Positions 1 to 10,925 of a stretch of DNA of 64,000 bases are shown one piece after another. The translations under genes and the position numbers were made by a program. The DNA is from Necropsobacter rosorum (GTDB taxonomy: Bacteria > Pseudomonadota > Gammaproteobacteria > Enterobacterales > Pasteurellaceae). Each line of letters begins with the position of its first letter. Within the stretch, counting starts at the first letter, position 1. The notes beneath the pieces were generated by a model. That model was not told the DNA's origin and searched no databases. It worked only from the letters and a program-made list of their open reading frames with translations. The DNA lies in contig CCMQ01000010.1 of the NCBI GenBank assembly GCA_000751835.1, positions 1 to 64,000 of the forward strand, in the 5' to 3' direction.

Positions 1-170
<170 letters not shown>

Positions 171-237
171 TCAATATACCACATTAACCAAATGTAGAAA
201 ATCAAGTAATGCTAATCAGGAGAGTGAAATCAAGAAG

Positions 238-313
238 TGGTGCTGATAGGCGGATTTGAACCGCCGACCTCACCCTTACCAAGGGTGCGCTCTACCAACT
301 GAGCTATATCAGC
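238..313 (-). tRNA. thrT: tRNA-Thr (anticodon GGT)
   Basis: The minus strand folds as a 76-base cloverleaf starting GCTGATATAGCTC and ending in an encoded CCA. The anticodon loop reads CTTGGTAAG, giving GGT and decoding ACC/ACU. The T-loop GGTTCAAATCC is canonical. It is the last tRNA before tuf in the four-tRNA cluster, about 100 bases upstream of the tuf start. Confidence 0.97.
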
Positions 314-321
314 GCTTTACT

Positions 322-396
<75 letters not shown>

Positions 397-434
397 AGTC
401 CTAAATTCATCTGTCCCATCAGGATTTATTAAAA

Positions 435-519
<85 letters not shown>

Positions 520-548
520 GCATTTAACAAAACACTTGTTTATGAGAA

Positions 549-624
<76 letters not shown>

Positions 625-644
625 GTCATAAGCAAGTGAGGCGT

Positions 645-672
645 ATTATAGGGAAAAATTTACCTGTGACAA
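645..672 (-). promoter_or_regulatory. Sigma-70 promoter of the tRNA-tuf operon
   Basis: On the minus strand a -35 box TTGTCA (667-672) and a perfect -10 box TATAAT (645-650) are separated by 16 bases. They sit about 20 bases upstream of the mature 5' end of tRNA-Thr(TGT). The near-consensus elements and the GC-containing discriminator fit a strong stable-RNA promoter. Confidence 0.8.
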
Positions 673-854
673 GCATTTTTTAGCAAAAAAATCTTTTTTT
701 TTAATCATTCGTCTATTTCTCAAACAAAACGCATAAATTTTATAAAAAAAGTTGTAATTTAACGAAAATTTTTATGCGCAAGCGTGCATTTATAAGGTAT
801 ATTCCCCCTATCCGATTATCAATTACAGGTGCAAAAATTACCGTGAAACCGTCA

Positions 855-1796
855 ATGCAGGACGTCTATTCAAGCCAGTTAACGCCTTTTCTCACCTTTA
901 ACCGCCGGCAATGGGCCGAATTGCGCAAGTCCGTTCCGCTGAAACTGACCGAACAGGATCTCAAGCCCCTGCTTGGCTTCAATGAAGATCTTTCTTTAGA
1001 TGAAGTCAGCACCATTTATCTGCCGCTGGCTCGTCTGATTAACTATTATATCGAAGAAAACCTGCATCGCCGCACCGTATTAAACCGCTTCCTCGGCGGT
1101 CAGCGCCCCGAAGTGCCTTATATTATCAGCATTGCGGGCAGCGTTGCCGTGGGTAAAAGCACCTCGGCAAGAATTCTGCAATCCTTGCTTTCCAACTGGC
1201 CGGAAGTACGCAAAGTGGATCTGATTACCACCGACGGTTTTTTGTATCCGCTGGCAAAATTAAAACAGGATAACCTACTGCATAAAAAAGGCTTCCCCGT
1301 ATCCTACGACACACCGCGCCTGATACGCTTTTTAGCCGACGTCAAATCCGGCAAAGCGGAGGTACAGGCACCGATTTACTCCCATTTAACCTATGATATC
1401 GTGCCGGATCGGTTTAATATCGTTGACCGGCCGGATATTCTGATTCTGGAAGGACTGAATGTGCTGCAAACCGGCGGCAGCAATGCCAACCAGACGTTTG
1501 TCTCCGATTTCGTCGATTTTGCCGTCTATGTGGATGCGGAAGAAGCGTTGCTGAAAGAATGGTACATCCGTCGTTTTCTCAAATTCCGCCAAAGCGCGTT
1601 TAACGATCCGAACTCCTATTTCAAACATTACGCCGCCCTGTCCGAAGGGGAAGCGATTGAAACCGCAGGGAAAATCTGGGATGACATTAACGGATTAAAT
1701 TTAAAACAGAATATCCTGCCGACCCGCGAACGGGCCAATCTGATTCTGAAAAAAGGCGCGGATCACGCGGTGGAACTGGTCAAGTTAAGAAAATAA
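855..1796 (+). CDS. coaA: Pantothenate kinase, type I (CoaA)
   Basis: Phosphorylates pantothenate with ATP, the first and rate-controlling step of coenzyme A synthesis, in the cytosol. The protein closely follows E. coli CoaA, for example [15 protein letters not shown], the P-loop [26 protein letters not shown] and the C-terminal [12 protein letters not shown]. The frame is open from 774, but that start would add 27 residues unlike CoaA. From the ATG at 855 the protein is 313 residues (E. coli has 316) and the P-loop lysine is K101, as in E. coli. No strong ribosome binding site precedes either start, so the start is inferred from homology. The gene is convergent with the dpp operon. Confidence 0.95.
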   Translation: MQDVYSSQLTPFLTFNRRQWAELRKSVPLKLTEQDLKPLLGFNEDLSLDEVSTIYLPLARLINYYIEENLHRRTVLNRFLGGQRPEVPYIISIAGSVAVGKSTSARILQSLLSNWPEVRKVDLITTDGFLYPLAKLKQDNLLHKKGFPVSYDTPRLIRFLADVKSGKAEVQAPIYSHLTYDIVPDRFNIVDRPDILILEGLNVLQTGGSNANQTFVSDFVDFAVYVDAEEALLKEWYIRRFLKFRQSAFNDPNSYFKHYAALSEGEAIETAGKIWDDINGLNLKQNILPTRERANLILKKGADHAVELVKLRK

Positions 1797-1864
1797 TCGC
1801 AAAATCGACCGCACTTTTGAGCGGCGCATTAACCGTTTTTCACCATTTCCTTCCCTTGTGGCGT

Positions 1865-2845
1865 TCACTCCACCATAAAACAGGCGATTTTCGCCCCGTC
1901 GGGATAAGTCTTCAACGGCGGTTGCTGTTGCCGGCAGTGCGCCGTCGCAAGATGACAACGGGTATGAAAGGCGCAGCCCTGCGGCGGGTTCAGCGGACTT
2001 GGCAACTCACCTTGCAGTTTAATCCGCTGACGCCGTAATGCCGGCGAAAGCCGCGGCGTGGCGGAAAGCAGCGCCTGCGTATAAGGATGACGCGGATGGC
2101 TGAAAATCTGCTGCCGACTTCCCTGCTCGACGCAGCGCCCCAAATACATGACCATCACCTCATCGGCAATATGTTCCACCACCGATAAATCATGGGAAAT
2201 AAACACATAGGACAAACCCAGCTCGTTTTGCAGCGCCAGCATTAAATTCAGTACCTGCGCCCGTACGGATACATCCAGCGCCGACACCGGTTCGTCCGCC
2301 ACCACGATATCCGGATTCAGCATTAAACCGCGCGCAATGGCGATACGCTGACGCTGCCCGCCGGAAAACATATGCGGATAACGATCATAAAATTCCGCAC
2401 GCAATCCGACTTTCGCCATCATCGCCAGCACACGGGATTGCCGTTCCTGCGCAGAAAGTGCGGTATTAATCATCAACGGTTCCTGCAAAATAGCGCCGAT
2501 TTTCTTGCGCGGGTTTAACGAGGCATAAGGATTTTGGAATACCAGCTGAATTTTCTGCCGCCGCAATTTCCGGCTGGCATGGTCATTCTCCAGCAAATTA
2601 TGTCCGTTATAATATAGCGTTCCTTCGGTGGGTGATTCAATCATGGTCAGCAGGCGCCCCAGCGTCGATTTTCCGCAACCGGATTCTCCCACCACCGCAA
2701 GGGTTTTCCCTTTTTCCAGACGGAAAGACACCCCGTCCAACGCTTTCACGGTTTGGCGGGCGGAAAACCAGCCTGATTTCAGCGGATAATATTTTTTCAG
2801 ATTCAGGGCTTCAAGTAACGGTTGCGTTGTTGTCTGCTCAGACAT
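1865..2845 (-). CDS. dppF: Dipeptide ABC transporter ATP-binding protein DppF
   Basis: One of the two cytoplasmic ATPases driving dipeptide import through DppBC. It has the Walker A motif GESGCGKST, the ABC signature FSGGQRQR, the Walker B VVADEP, and the C-terminal oligopeptide-transporter extension with the cysteine cluster (CAFHTRC...C) seen in Opp/Dpp ATPases. The sequence tracks E. coli DppF closely over most of its length (326 residues here). Its start overlaps the end of dppD by eight bases, which indicates translational coupling. It is the last gene of the operon. Only a single, unpaired uptake sequence lies in the 68 bases separating it from convergent coaA. Confidence 0.94.
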   Translation of the reverse strand: MSEQTTTQPLLEALNLKKYYPLKSGWFSARQTVKALDGVSFRLEKGKTLAVVGESGCGKSTLGRLLTMIESPTEGTLYYNGHNLLENDHASRKLRRQKIQLVFQNPYASLNPRKKIGAILQEPLMINTALSAQERQSRVLAMMAKVGLRAEFYDRYPHMFSGGQRQRIAIARGLMLNPDIVVADEPVSALDVSVRAQVLNLMLALQNELGLSYVFISHDLSVVEHIADEVMVMYLGRCVEQGSRQQIFSHPRHPYTQALLSATPRLSPALRRQRIKLQGELPSPLNPPQGCAFHTRCHLATAHCRQQQPPLKTYPDGAKIACFMVE

Positions 2846-3821
2846 GGCTCGGCTCTCCCTGCGTGTTAAGCGGCGTATGGCATTTCACCTGTCGCCCTTG
2901 CAACTGATACAAGGGCGGTTCCTCACGCCGGCAATGCTCCGTGGCATAAGGGCAGCGCGGATGCAGCAAGCAACCCTGCGGCCGGTCATATTTACCCGGC
3001 ACCACGCCCGGTAATGATTGCAAGCGGGACTTACCGGCGGCAAATTCCGGCAGCGAACGCAACAATGCCTGCGTATAAGGGTGTCGCGGCGTGGTAAAAA
3101 TCGCGTCTGCACGGCCCTCCTCTACGATTTGACCGGCATACATCACAATGATACGTTGCGCCGCCTGCGCCACCAACGCCAAATCATGGGTAATCAGCAT
3201 CAGCGCCATATTCTCTTTTTTCTGCAAATCCAGTAACAAATCCATAATTTGTGCCTGAATAGTGACATCCAGCGCGGTGGTCGGTTCGTCGGCAATCAGT
3301 AATTTCGGCTTACAGGCAATCGCCATGGCAATCATCACACGCTGGCTCATCCCGCCCGACAATTGATGAGGATAAACCGATAAGCGGGATTCCGCCGCCG
3401 GAATGCCGACTAAACGCAGCAGTTCGATCGCCCGTTCACGGCGGGATTTTCGACTGCCGCCCTGATGCACCTTCAATGCCTCCATAATCTGAAATCCGAC
3501 ACTGTAACACGGATTCAGGCTGGTCATCGGATCCTGAAAGATCATCGACACTTCCGCCCCGACCAATTGCCGTCTCTCTTTTTCACTGAGCGTCAGTAAA
3601 TCGCGGCGATCAAAAACCAGCGCATCGGCACTGACCCGCCCCGGGTAATCAATTAATCCCATTACCGCCAGTGAACTCACCGATTTTCCCGAACCGGACT
3701 CACCGACAATCCCCAGCACTTCCCCTTCATCAATATGAAGGCTAATCCGATCCACGGCGCGAAACAGCGCGTTTTCCTCGCCGAAACCGACGGAAAGACA
3801 TTCAACGTTCAGTAATGACAT
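2838..3821 (-). CDS. dppD: Dipeptide ABC transporter ATP-binding protein DppD
   Basis: Second ATPase of the dipeptide importer, pairing with DppF on the cytoplasmic side. It shows Walker [10 protein letters not shown]-loop [10 protein letters not shown], signature LSGGMSQR, Walker B LLIADEP and the C-terminal cysteine cluster ([15 protein letters not shown]). Its length of 327 residues equals the family norm. It lies 11 bases downstream of dppC and overlaps dppF, so the five genes form one transcription unit. The related Opp and Sap ATPases are alternatives, but the overall operon order A-B-C-D-F is that of dpp. Confidence 0.93.
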   Translation of the reverse strand: MSLLNVECLSVGFGEENALFRAVDRISLHIDEGEVLGIVGESGSGKSVSSLAVMGLIDYPGRVSADALVFDRRDLLTLSEKERRQLVGAEVSMIFQDPMTSLNPCYSVGFQIMEALKVHQGGSRKSRRERAIELLRLVGIPAAESRLSVYPHQLSGGMSQRVMIAMAIACKPKLLIADEPTTALDVTIQAQIMDLLLDLQKKENMALMLITHDLALVAQAAQRIIVMYAGQIVEEGRADAIFTTPRHPYTQALLRSLPEFAAGKSRLQSLPGVVPGKYDRPQGCLLHPRCPYATEHCRREEPPLYQLQGRQVKCHTPLNTQGEPSHV

Positions 3822-3832
3822 AGCTCCCCCGC

Positions 3833-4720
3833 TTACTGCTGTAATTTCGGATCCAGCGCATCGCGCAAACCGTCACCCATCAGATTAAACGCCAGCACCG
3901 TCAGCAATACCGCCAACCCCGGAAATGTAACAACCCACCAAGCACGCTGCACAAATTGTAACGCTTCCGCCAGCATCGCGCCCCATTCCGGGGTCGGCGG
4001 CTGCGCACCGATCCCTAAAAAGCCAAGCGCCGCCATATCCAAAATCGCATTGGAAAACCCCAACGTGGTTTGCACAATAAGCGGTGCGACACAGTTCGGC
4101 AGGATCACGATAAACATCAGCCGTAAAGCGCCTGCGCCCACCACGCGCGAAGCCGTCACATAATCGCGATTAATCTCATTTAACACGGCGGCACGGGTCA
4201 GCCGCACATAACTCGGCAACGAAACCAGCGCAATGGCAAAAGACGCGTTCAGCAGCGACGGCCCCAGCACCGCGACAATCGCTATCGCCAGCAATAAACT
4301 CGGCAGCGCCAGCATAATATCAATCAGACGCATAATCAGCAGATCCACCACTCCGCCGGCATAACCCGCCAAAAGTCCCAGCGAGACACCAAACACAAAA
4401 GCTAAAAAAACCACCAGCAGCCCGATAAACAGCGATAACCGCGCACCGTAAATCAACCGCGACAGAATATCGCGCCCCACATCGTCAGTGCCCAACACAT
4501 AATGCCAGCTGCCGCCCTCCTGCCAGACCGGCGGCATTAACAGCGCCTCTCGCGCCTGGGCAATCGGATCATGCGGCGCCACCGCATCGGCAAAAATACT
4601 GATGAAAAAAATGATAACGATATACGCCAAGCCGATTACCGCACCTTTATTGCGACGAAACCGCGCCCAGAACTCACGCAGCGGCGTTTGCGCCGTTATC
4701 GGCGTCACTAATTCGGACAT
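3833..4720 (-). CDS. dppC: Dipeptide transporter permease DppC
   Basis: Inner-membrane permease subunit of the dipeptide importer. The N-terminus carries the short OppC-type segment ([11 protein letters not shown]) followed by the first membrane helix. The rest is a BPD_transp_1 domain with about five more helices and the EAA loop near residues 190-210, which docks the ATPases. The motif [12 protein letters not shown] after the first periplasmic loop is characteristic of DppC/OppC. 295 residues matches the family. It lies 18 bases downstream of dppB. Confidence 0.93.
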   Translation of the reverse strand: MSELVTPITAQTPLREFWARFRRNKGAVIGLAYIVIIFFISIFADAVAPHDPIAQAREALLMPPVWQEGGSWHYVLGTDDVGRDILSRLIYGARLSLFIGLLVVFLAFVFGVSLGLLAGYAGGVVDLLIMRLIDIMLALPSLLLAIAIVAVLGPSLLNASFAIALVSLPSYVRLTRAAVLNEINRDYVTASRVVGAGALRLMFIVILPNCVAPLIVQTTLGFSNAILDMAALGFLGIGAQPPTPEWGAMLAEALQFVQRAWWVVTFPGLAVLLTVLAFNLMGDGLRDALDPKLQQ

Positions 4721-4738
4721 CCCCTTGCTCCTTATTGA

Positions 4739-5746
4739 TTATTGATGGCGAATTCGCGGATTCAGTACGCCGTAGATCACATCGACACAGACATTAATCA
4801 AAATAATTATTGTCGCAATAATCAGCACCGCACCTTGCACCACGGGATAATCGCGATCGCGAATCGCCTCAATCACCCATTTGCCGATGCCCGGCCAGGC
4901 AAAGATCGTTTCGGTAAGAATCGCACCGGATAATAACTGACCGACAATCAAGCCGATAACGGTCACCACCGGAATCAACGCATTACGCAGCGCATGAACC
5001 ACAATCACCCGCAGCGGCGCAAGCCCCTTGGCGCGGGCGGTGCGGATATAATCCTCGCCCAGCACTTCCAGCATAGAAGAACGGGTCATGCGCGAAATCA
5101 CCGCCAGCGGAATCGTTCCCAGCACCACGGTCGGCAAAATCAGGTGAGAAACGGCCGACCGAAACGCGCCCGGTTCGCCGGACAGCCAACTGTCGAGCAA
5201 CATAAAGCCGGTTTTCTCTTCGATCCAGAATGCCGCCCCGATACGCCCGGATACCGGCGTAATATCCAGCTGGACGGACATCACCAGCATCAGCAGCAAT
5301 CCCCACCAGAACACCGGCATGGAATAACCGGTCAGCGACACCGCCATCACCGTATGATCAAAAACCGAACCGCGCTTTACCGCAGCCAGAATGCCTATCG
5401 GAATCCCAATCACCAGCGCAAACGCTATCGCACAGACAGACAATTCGACCGTCGCCGGAAACAGTGATAAAAACGCCTGCATGACCGGTTCGTTATTTTT
5501 AAACGAGCGGCCTAAATCTCCCTGCGCAATACCTTTGATATAATCGACATACTGAATATACCAAGGCTGATCCAGCCCTAACTGTTTTTTCATCTGCTGG
5601 TGCATTTCGGGGCTTAACCCACGTTCGCCCATGCGGATTTCAATCGGATCGCCCGGAATCAAATGAATCAGCGCAAAGGTCAGCAACGTCACGCCGATAA
5701 AAGTCGGCACCACCATGGCAATACGCTTGAAAATAAACTGAAACAT
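4739..5746 (-). CDS. dppB: Dipeptide transporter permease DppB
   Basis: Inner-membrane permease that pairs with DppC to form the dipeptide channel. It begins MFQFIFKRIAMVVPTFIG and has the conserved HLIPGDP motif after the first helix, the GLDQPW segment and an EAA-type loop (EDYIRTARAKGL). The 335-residue length is close to E. coli DppB (339). It is separated from dppA by 186 bases containing a terminator-like hairpin, so full transporter expression probably requires read-through from dppA. Confidence 0.93.
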   Translation of the reverse strand: MFQFIFKRIAMVVPTFIGVTLLTFALIHLIPGDPIEIRMGERGLSPEMHQQMKKQLGLDQPWYIQYVDYIKGIAQGDLGRSFKNNEPVMQAFLSLFPATVELSVCAIAFALVIGIPIGILAAVKRGSVFDHTVMAVSLTGYSMPVFWWGLLLMLVMSVQLDITPVSGRIGAAFWIEEKTGFMLLDSWLSGEPGAFRSAVSHLILPTVVLGTIPLAVISRMTRSSMLEVLGEDYIRTARAKGLAPLRVIVVHALRNALIPVVTVIGLIVGQLLSGAILTETIFAWPGIGKWVIEAIRDRDYPVVQGAVLIIATIIILINVCVDVIYGVLNPRIRHQ

Positions 5747-5890
5747 AACGTTCTCTTCGCTTAACCGTTAACCGCTTACAAAAAATCAAACCGGCGCCGG
5801 CCTACTTGTCGAAGCTGAAAACAGCACAAAAAACAACCGCACTTTAAGCGGTAATCCCCCCAAATATCCTATCACTGGCGGCGTTAGGAT

Positions 5891-5915
5891 AAAAATGCGG
5901 CCGAAAACGACCGCA
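5891..5915 (-). terminator. Hairpin with T-tract between dppA and dppB
   Basis: On the minus strand an 8-bp stem (5896-5903 with 5908-5915, one G-T pair) with a TTTT loop is followed by five T residues. It lies just downstream of the dppA stop and incorporates an uptake-sequence core. Partial termination here would give excess binding protein over permease, as is common in SBP-first operons. The effect is inferred, not shown. Confidence 0.65.
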
Positions 5916-5932
5916 CTTTAAACTTTTTTGTC

Positions 5933-7525
5933 TTATTCCACACGAACACCGTAAAACGCGCTGTAACCGAACGGGCTTTGCTTATAATCGCGCACCCGCA
6001 GACTTAACGGAGTGAACGTGACCGAGTGAGCGACGGTGATCCACGGCGCCTGCTCTTTCACTATCACCTGCGCCTGTTTATATAACGCCGCGCGTGCATT
6101 CTGATCTTTCAAGCCGATGGCTTTGGCCAATAAGGCGTCGAATTCGGCATTTTTCCAGCGGGCATAATTGCTGTTGCCCGCATTTTCACCGCTCAGCAAC
6201 GGTGACAGGAAATTGTCCGGATCACCGTTATCGCCCGACCAGCCGTAAGTACCGGCGGCAAACTGCCCCTCTTTGGTACGTTTGATATAATCGCCCCATT
6301 CATAACTGACCAGTTTGGCTTTCACGCCGATTTTTGCCCAGTCGTTTTGCAGAATTTCCGCCATACGACGCGGGTTCGGATTGGAATTGCGCACCACCGG
6401 CTGCACCCATAATTCCGTTTCAAAACCGTTCGGATAGCCGGCTTCGGCCAGCAATTGTTTGGCTTTTTCCAGATCATAAGGATAATCTTTAATGTCGTCA
6501 TTATATCCCCAGATAGTCGGCGGCAGCGGATTTTTCGCGGCGATACCGGCGCCCTGATATACCACGTTCAGAATGGTTTGCTTATCGGCGGCATAATTCA
6601 GCGCCTGGCGCACCTTCTGATTATCAAACGGCGCTTTTTCCGTATTAAAGGCTATATAAGCCACATTCAGCCCTTCCTGCGACAATAGCTGAATTTTCGG
6701 ATCCGTTTTCATGCGTGCCAAATCCGCCGCATTCGGAAAATCCATCATATCGCAGGCACCGGTTTGCAACTTGGCATAACGCGCGGTGGCATCCGGAGTA
6801 ATACTGAAAATCAGACGATCAATCGGCGCTTTGCCTTTCCAGTAATCCTGATTGGCGAGAAACCGAATCGCCTGATCGAGCTGATAACCGGCAAATACGA
6901 AAGGCCCGGTGCCGATCGGTTGGTTGTCAATGGTTTCCGGTTTCCCCGCCGCCAGCATTTTATCGGCATATTCCGCCGAATAAATGGAAATAAAATCCAT
7001 CCCCAGACTGGCGAGGAATGTGGCGTCCTGCTTGTTCAGGGTAATGCGCACCGTATGATCATCGATTTTTTCCACCGCTTTCAGCAGGCTTGGAAATTTC
7101 ATCGCATTGAAATAAGGATAGGTGCCGTTGGATACCTTATGGTAAGGGTGGTTCGGATCACGCTGGCGGTTAAAGGAAAACAATACGTCATCGGCATTAA
7201 ATTCACGGCTGGGCGTGAAAACCTTATTCGCATGGAATTTCACCCCTTTGCGTAAATGAAAAGTGTAAGTCAGCCCGTCATCACTAATTTCCCAGCTTTC
7301 CGCCAGTCCCGGTTCCAGTTCCGTGCTGCCGCGTTTAAATTCCACCAATCGGTTATATACCTGTTGTGAGCTGGCATTATAGGAAATGCCGTCCATCACC
7401 AGCGCCGGACTGAAGCCGGACGGTGAACGGCTGGTGCAGTTAATAAACGTGGTGTCTTTCGCCGCTGCAAAAGCCGCAACGGACAACAGCAACGCACCTA
7501 AAGATAATTTAGCGTTTAATTTCAT
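5933..7525 (-). CDS. dppA: Periplasmic dipeptide-binding protein DppA
   Basis: Binds dipeptides in the periplasm and hands them to DppBC. The protein starts with a Sec signal (MKLNAKLSLGALLLSVAAFAAA, cleavage around residue 22), followed by an SBP_bac_5 fold. Long runs resemble E. coli DppA: YNRLVEFK, PGLAESWE, YTFHLRKGVKFH, NPYHKVS-like, IGTGPF, ITPDA, RQALNYA, GYNDD and GDNGDPDNF. The frame extends upstream to 7555, but the ATG at 7525 directly follows a strong GGAGGAAG ribosome binding site and gives the clean signal peptide, so I use it (530 residues). Haemophilus HbpA, a heme-binding relative, is a possible alternative role; dpp context favours peptides. Confidence 0.92.
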   Translation of the reverse strand: MKLNAKLSLGALLLSVAAFAAAKDTTFINCTSRSPSGFSPALVMDGISYNASSQQVYNRLVEFKRGSTELEPGLAESWEISDDGLTYTFHLRKGVKFHANKVFTPSREFNADDVLFSFNRQRDPNHPYHKVSNGTYPYFNAMKFPSLLKAVEKIDDHTVRITLNKQDATFLASLGMDFISIYSAEYADKMLAAGKPETIDNQPIGTGPFVFAGYQLDQAIRFLANQDYWKGKAPIDRLIFSITPDATARYAKLQTGACDMMDFPNAADLARMKTDPKIQLLSQEGLNVAYIAFNTEKAPFDNQKVRQALNYAADKQTILNVVYQGAGIAAKNPLPPTIWGYNDDIKDYPYDLEKAKQLLAEAGYPNGFETELWVQPVVRNSNPNPRRMAEILQNDWAKIGVKAKLVSYEWGDYIKRTKEGQFAAGTYGWSGDNGDPDNFLSPLLSGENAGNSNYARWKNAEFDALLAKAIGLKDQNARAALYKQAQVIVKEQAPWITVAHSVTFTPLSLRVRDYKQSPFGYSAFYGVRVE

Positions 7526-7722
7526 TCTTCCTCCGGATGTTGAAATGCGCCGCACGCACGGCGGGAATACGGGATTTAATCACAGTCTAACGGGATCGGC
7601 CGATAATGTTAAGCGCCAATATCGCCGGCAGTCACTATTAACAGCCTTTAACTATATGATCAAAGTGCGGTCGGTTTAAAGAATAAAATTATCTTTGCTA
7701 TAACCAAAGACTATATAAACGC

Positions 7723-7747
7723 AAAAACCGGGCATCGACCCGGTTTT
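7723..7747 (-). terminator. Rho-independent terminator of gltS
   Basis: A 9-bp stem (7724-7732 paired with 7739-7747, sequence AAAACCGGG / CCCGGTTTT) with a six-base loop, followed by T residues on the minus strand. It lies about 20 bases after the gltS stop codon. Confidence 0.85.
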
Positions 7748-7765
7748 CAGACAGTGTAATCAAAC

Positions 7766-8974
7766 TTAATGGAAAAAGGCCGCCACTTCGACAAACACTT
7801 TCAATAAGCTGGCGTTTAATAAATCAATGAAGAACGCGCCGACCATCGGCACGATTAAGAAAGCTTTGTGCGACGGGCCATAATGGGACGTGACCGCCTG
7901 CATATTCGCCACCGCGGTCGGTGTGGCGCCCAGACCGAAACCGCAATGCCCGGCGCTCAGCACGATGGCATCATAATCTTTCCCCATCGCGCGGTAGGTT
8001 ACCACCACGGCATACAGCGCCATCACCACCACCTGCACGATCAACAGCACAAAAATCGGCAACGCCAGATCCGCCAGTTCCCACAGTTTTAACGACATCA
8101 GTGCGATGGCAAGGAAAATTGACAGGCCGACCGTACCCAAGACGTCAATGGCGGCATCCGCCACTTTAAATTTGAAAAGGTGCGCTAACGTATTGCGGAT
8201 AATCACCCCGACAAACAGACACCAGACGAACGTCGGCAGCTGGAACGCGCTGCCTTTTGTCCACATATCCAAATGTTGTCCCACGAACAGACAAATCGAC
8301 AACATGGTAATGGTTTCAATCACCGAACGGGTATTGATTTTACGGCGATAAACCGGTTTTTCGAAAGCTTCTTCCACATCATCCACGTTTTCGTCTTCCG
8401 GCACTTCTTCTTTATGTAACCGTTTCAGTAAAAAACTGGCTACCGGGCCGCCGATAATCCCACCGAACACCAGCCCGAAGGTGGCGCAGGCCATCGCCAG
8501 TTCCATCGCGCCCTGAATGCCGAAACGCGCGGTTAAATCCTCCGCCCATGCCGCACCGGTACCGTGACCGCCGGTTAGTGTGACCGAACCGGCGATTAAT
8601 CCATAGGCGGGATCCAGCCCCAGCAACATCGAACCGAACACCCCGACCAGATTCTGTAGCGCAATCAGCCCCGCCGCCACAAACAGAAAGACCACCAGCG
8701 GTTTACCGCCCTTAACCAGACGGGCAAAGTTCGCGCTTAAACCGATGGAGCTGAAAAACACCAGCATCATATTACGCTGTAAATCCGTATCAAAACCGAA
8801 ACTGACGCCCCACATCTGGTGCACGAATGTGAGCGCAATCGCCACGATGAAGCCGCCGACGACCGGTTCCGGAATATTGTAATGATTTAATAAATGAATG
8901 CGTTTTACTAAAAAATAACCGAGCAGCAGAACAAGGCAGGCAAGGGCCAGCGTTTCATAAGTATCAAAATTCAT
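7766..8974 (-). CDS. gltS: Sodium/glutamate symporter GltS
   Basis: Inner-membrane sodium-coupled glutamate importer of the ESS family. The 402 residues (E. coli 401) form roughly ten or more hydrophobic segments in two inverted halves. Both pore-loop glycine motifs are visible: GGHGTGAAW near residue 135 and AGHCGFGLGATPTAVANM near residue 340. A charged cytoplasmic loop (EEVPEDENVDDVEEAFE) separates the halves. It is a single-gene unit with its own terminator; a 177-base spacer separates it from dtd upstream. Confidence 0.95.
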   Translation of the reverse strand: MNFDTYETLALACLVLLLGYFLVKRIHLLNHYNIPEPVVGGFIVAIALTFVHQMWGVSFGFDTDLQRNMMLVFFSSIGLSANFARLVKGGKPLVVFLFVAAGLIALQNLVGVFGSMLLGLDPAYGLIAGSVTLTGGHGTGAAWAEDLTARFGIQGAMELAMACATFGLVFGGIIGGPVASFLLKRLHKEEVPEDENVDDVEEAFEKPVYRRKINTRSVIETITMLSICLFVGQHLDMWTKGSAFQLPTFVWCLFVGVIIRNTLAHLFKFKVADAAIDVLGTVGLSIFLAIALMSLKLWELADLALPIFVLLIVQVVVMALYAVVVTYRAMGKDYDAIVLSAGHCGFGLGATPTAVANMQAVTSHYGPSHKAFLIVPMVGAFFIDLLNASLLKVFVEVAAFFH

Positions 8975-9060
8975 ATTTTCCTCTTTAATTATTATGCCGG
9001 ACAGTGCGGTATTATCCGGAACAGAAAGGGTATTTCACGCTTAAAATACACCTAAAACAC

Positions 9061-9084
9061 AGCGGATAAAAGCGTTTATCCGCT
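9061..9084 (-). terminator. Hairpin downstream of dtd
   Basis: A perfect 10-bp stem (AGCGGATAAA at 9061-9070 with its complement at 9075-9084) and AGCG loop. On the minus strand it is followed by GTGTTTT, a weak T-tract. It lies between dtd and gltS and may end the ychJ-yihY-dtd transcript. Confidence 0.5.
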
Positions 9085-9151
9085 AAAAAAGGCGGAAAAT
9101 ATAACAGAAAAACCGCATTTTCGCCATAACGGCAGGATATAAAGCCGGATT

Positions 9152-9586
9152 TTATACGTTCAGCCAGAAAGTGACCGGCCCGTCATTGGTCAGGCTGACC
9201 TGCATATCGGCGGCAAATTCACCGCTGGAAACGGTAATTTTTTCACCGCACTTTTGCACAAAATAATCATACAACCGGTGCGCCGTCTCCGGCGCCGCCC
9301 CTTTTGAAAAGCTCGGCCGCAGCCCTTTTTGCGTATCCGCCGCCAGCGTAAACTGGGAAACGACCAGCAACGCGCCGCCGATTTGCTGCACATTCAGATT
9401 CATTTTTCCCGCCGCATCGGCAAACAGTCGGTAATTCAGTACCTTATCCAGCAGGCGATCCGCTTTAGTCTGATCGTCGTCCTTTTCCACGCCCAGCAGC
9501 ACCAGCAACCCTGTGCCGATTTGTCCGACCGTCTCGCCGCCGATTGTCACTTTCGCCTGCGTCACACGCTGAATTAATGCGATCAT
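9152..9586 (-). CDS. dtd: D-aminoacyl-tRNA deacylase
   Basis: Hydrolyses D-amino acids (and mischarged glycine) from tRNA, a chiral proofreading step in the cytosol. The 144-residue protein has the two family active-site motifs: SQFTLAADT around residue 77-85 and the cross-subunit NDGPVTFW near the C-terminus, whose G-P pair enforces chirality. Length is typical. Its ATG overlaps the stop of yihY by four bases, so the two are translationally coupled. Confidence 0.96.
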   Translation of the reverse strand: MIALIQRVTQAKVTIGGETVGQIGTGLLVLLGVEKDDDQTKADRLLDKVLNYRLFADAAGKMNLNVQQIGGALLVVSQFTLAADTQKGLRPSFSKGAAPETAHRLYDYFVQKCGEKITVSSGEFAADMQVSLTNDGPVTFWLNV

Positions 9587-10437
9587 TGTTGCTCCTCAAT
9601 CTGTTTAAAATCCAACTCGCCGCGTTTTAAGCGCCGCATATCCGCCAGCACCGCAGACAGCTGCGCGCCGAGCAAAATCGCAATCCAGCTGAGCTGGATC
9701 CACAGCAGCATAATCGGCAGCGTCGCCATCGCGCCGTAAATCAGCTGATAAGACGGAAACGTTTTGATATACCAGGCAAAAGCCTGCTTGCCCAACGTAA
9801 AGAATATCGCCGCCACCAGCGCTCCCGCCGCCGAATGACGAATGCTGACTTTTTTATTCGGCACCACGGTATAAATCAGCGTGAAAATAAACCAGGTCAG
9901 AAAAAACGCCGCCGCACTCAGCGAGCTGATGCCGAACGGCAGAGTGAATTCCGTCGTCAGCATTTCTTTAGTCATCGCACTGAGAAAAATGCTAGTCGCC
10001 ATCATCAATGGGCCCAGCGTCAAAATCAGCCAGTAAATGGCGAAAGAAAACATCAGCGGACGCACCGTGCTGTCACGCCAGATCGAATTCAGCGTGCGAT
10101 CAATGGAATTGATCAGCATCAGCGCGACCACAATCAGACTGATAATCCCCACTGCGCTCATTTGTTTGGAATTGGTAACGAACTGATCGAGATACTCGCC
10201 CACCACATCACTGGCCTGCGGAGCGAAATTATTAAAAATAAACAGTTTCAGCTCACCGGTCACCTCGTTAAACACCGGAAAAGCGGAAAAAATGGAAAAC
10301 ACCACCATAATCAGCGGCACCAGCGCCAGCATCGTACTGTAAGTTAAATAGCCTGCCGCCTGTGTCAGTTTATTCTGATTAAAACGGTACCAGAACAGTT
10401 TGAAAAACAGCGTCAGACGTTCGAATAAAAGCGACAT
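9583..10437 (-). CDS. yihY: YihY/BrkB family inner-membrane protein
   Basis: A polytopic inner-membrane protein with about six hydrophobic segments. Family signatures include the N-terminal [25 protein letters not shown] and the central [11 protein letters not shown]. Once mis-assigned as RNase BN, the family's function is unsettled. The open frame extends to 10488, but the ATG at 10437 follows a GGGGAA site and starts MSLLFERL, as in homologues (284 residues). Its 5' end overlaps the end of ychJ by 25 bases and its 3' end overlaps dtd. Confidence 0.9.
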   Translation of the reverse strand: MSLLFERLTLFFKLFWYRFNQNKLTQAAGYLTYSTMLALVPLIMVVFSIFSAFPVFNEVTGELKLFIFNNFAPQASDVVGEYLDQFVTNSKQMSAVGIISLIVVALMLINSIDRTLNSIWRDSTVRPLMFSFAIYWLILTLGPLMMATSIFLSAMTKEMLTTEFTLPFGISSLSAAAFFLTWFIFTLIYTVVPNKKVSIRHSAAGALVAAIFFTLGKQAFAWYIKTFPSYQLIYGAMATLPIMLLWIQLSWIAILLGAQLSAVLADMRRLKRGELDFKQIEEQQ

Positions 10438-10925
10438 AACAATTCCCCGCAACAATGTTTGAATTTTTTCCCCGAACCGCAAATACAAGGCTGTTTCATC
10501 GCCGGCAGCGCAACCGTCGGATCGGCAAAATACCAGCGCTCGCCAATCCGCACGAACAAGGATTTTTCGTGATGAACCTGCCGAGCCTGCCCGGCGGCGA
10601 AAACGGCGTGAAATTCCACCGCACTGTGCCGTGCGCTCAGATGCGGCTGACAGTCAATAATCTGCAACCCGAGCCAACGGGTATTTTCCGCCCAGCGGCG
10701 CAATGCCGCCGTATCCAGCAACGGCTGCTGGCTCGGCACCGTGGTGCGCACGATATAGTCGATATCCCGCCGCACGAACGCCGCGTAACGGGAACGCATC
10801 AGCCGCTCGGCGTTTTCCGCATCGCGCGCGCCTAAATGCAACGGCGCGCAGCAATCGGCATAATTTTCGCCCGACTGACAGGGACAAAGTGCGGTGGTTT
10901 TTTGTGTTGTTTCAGCGCGATTCAT
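10413..10925 (-). CDS. ychJ: YchJ-like protein with SEC-C zinc-binding motifs
   Basis: A 170-residue UPF0225-type protein. An N-terminal [13 protein letters not shown] and a C-terminal [14 protein letters not shown] form two SEC-C metal-binding motifs of the kind found at the SecA tail. The central part is an NTF2-like fold ([17 protein letters not shown]). The family has no firmly established role. The gene heads the ychJ-yihY-dtd run and is divergent from the YjgR-type ATPase gene at 11099. Confidence 0.88.
   Translation of the reverse strand: MNRAETTQKTTALCPCQSGENYADCCAPLHLGARDAENAERLMRSRYAAFVRRDIDYIVRTTVPSQQPLLDTAALRRWAENTRWLGLQIIDCQPHLSARHSAVEFHAVFAAGQARQVHHEKSLFVRIGERWYFADPTVALPAMKQPCICGSGKKFKHCCGELLCRFYSNV

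Noticed and set aside
5933..7525. Naming this gene hbpA (heme-binding lipoprotein)
   Set aside because: No lipobox cysteine is seen at the signal cleavage site and the gene heads a complete dppBCDF operon, so DppA is the better call.
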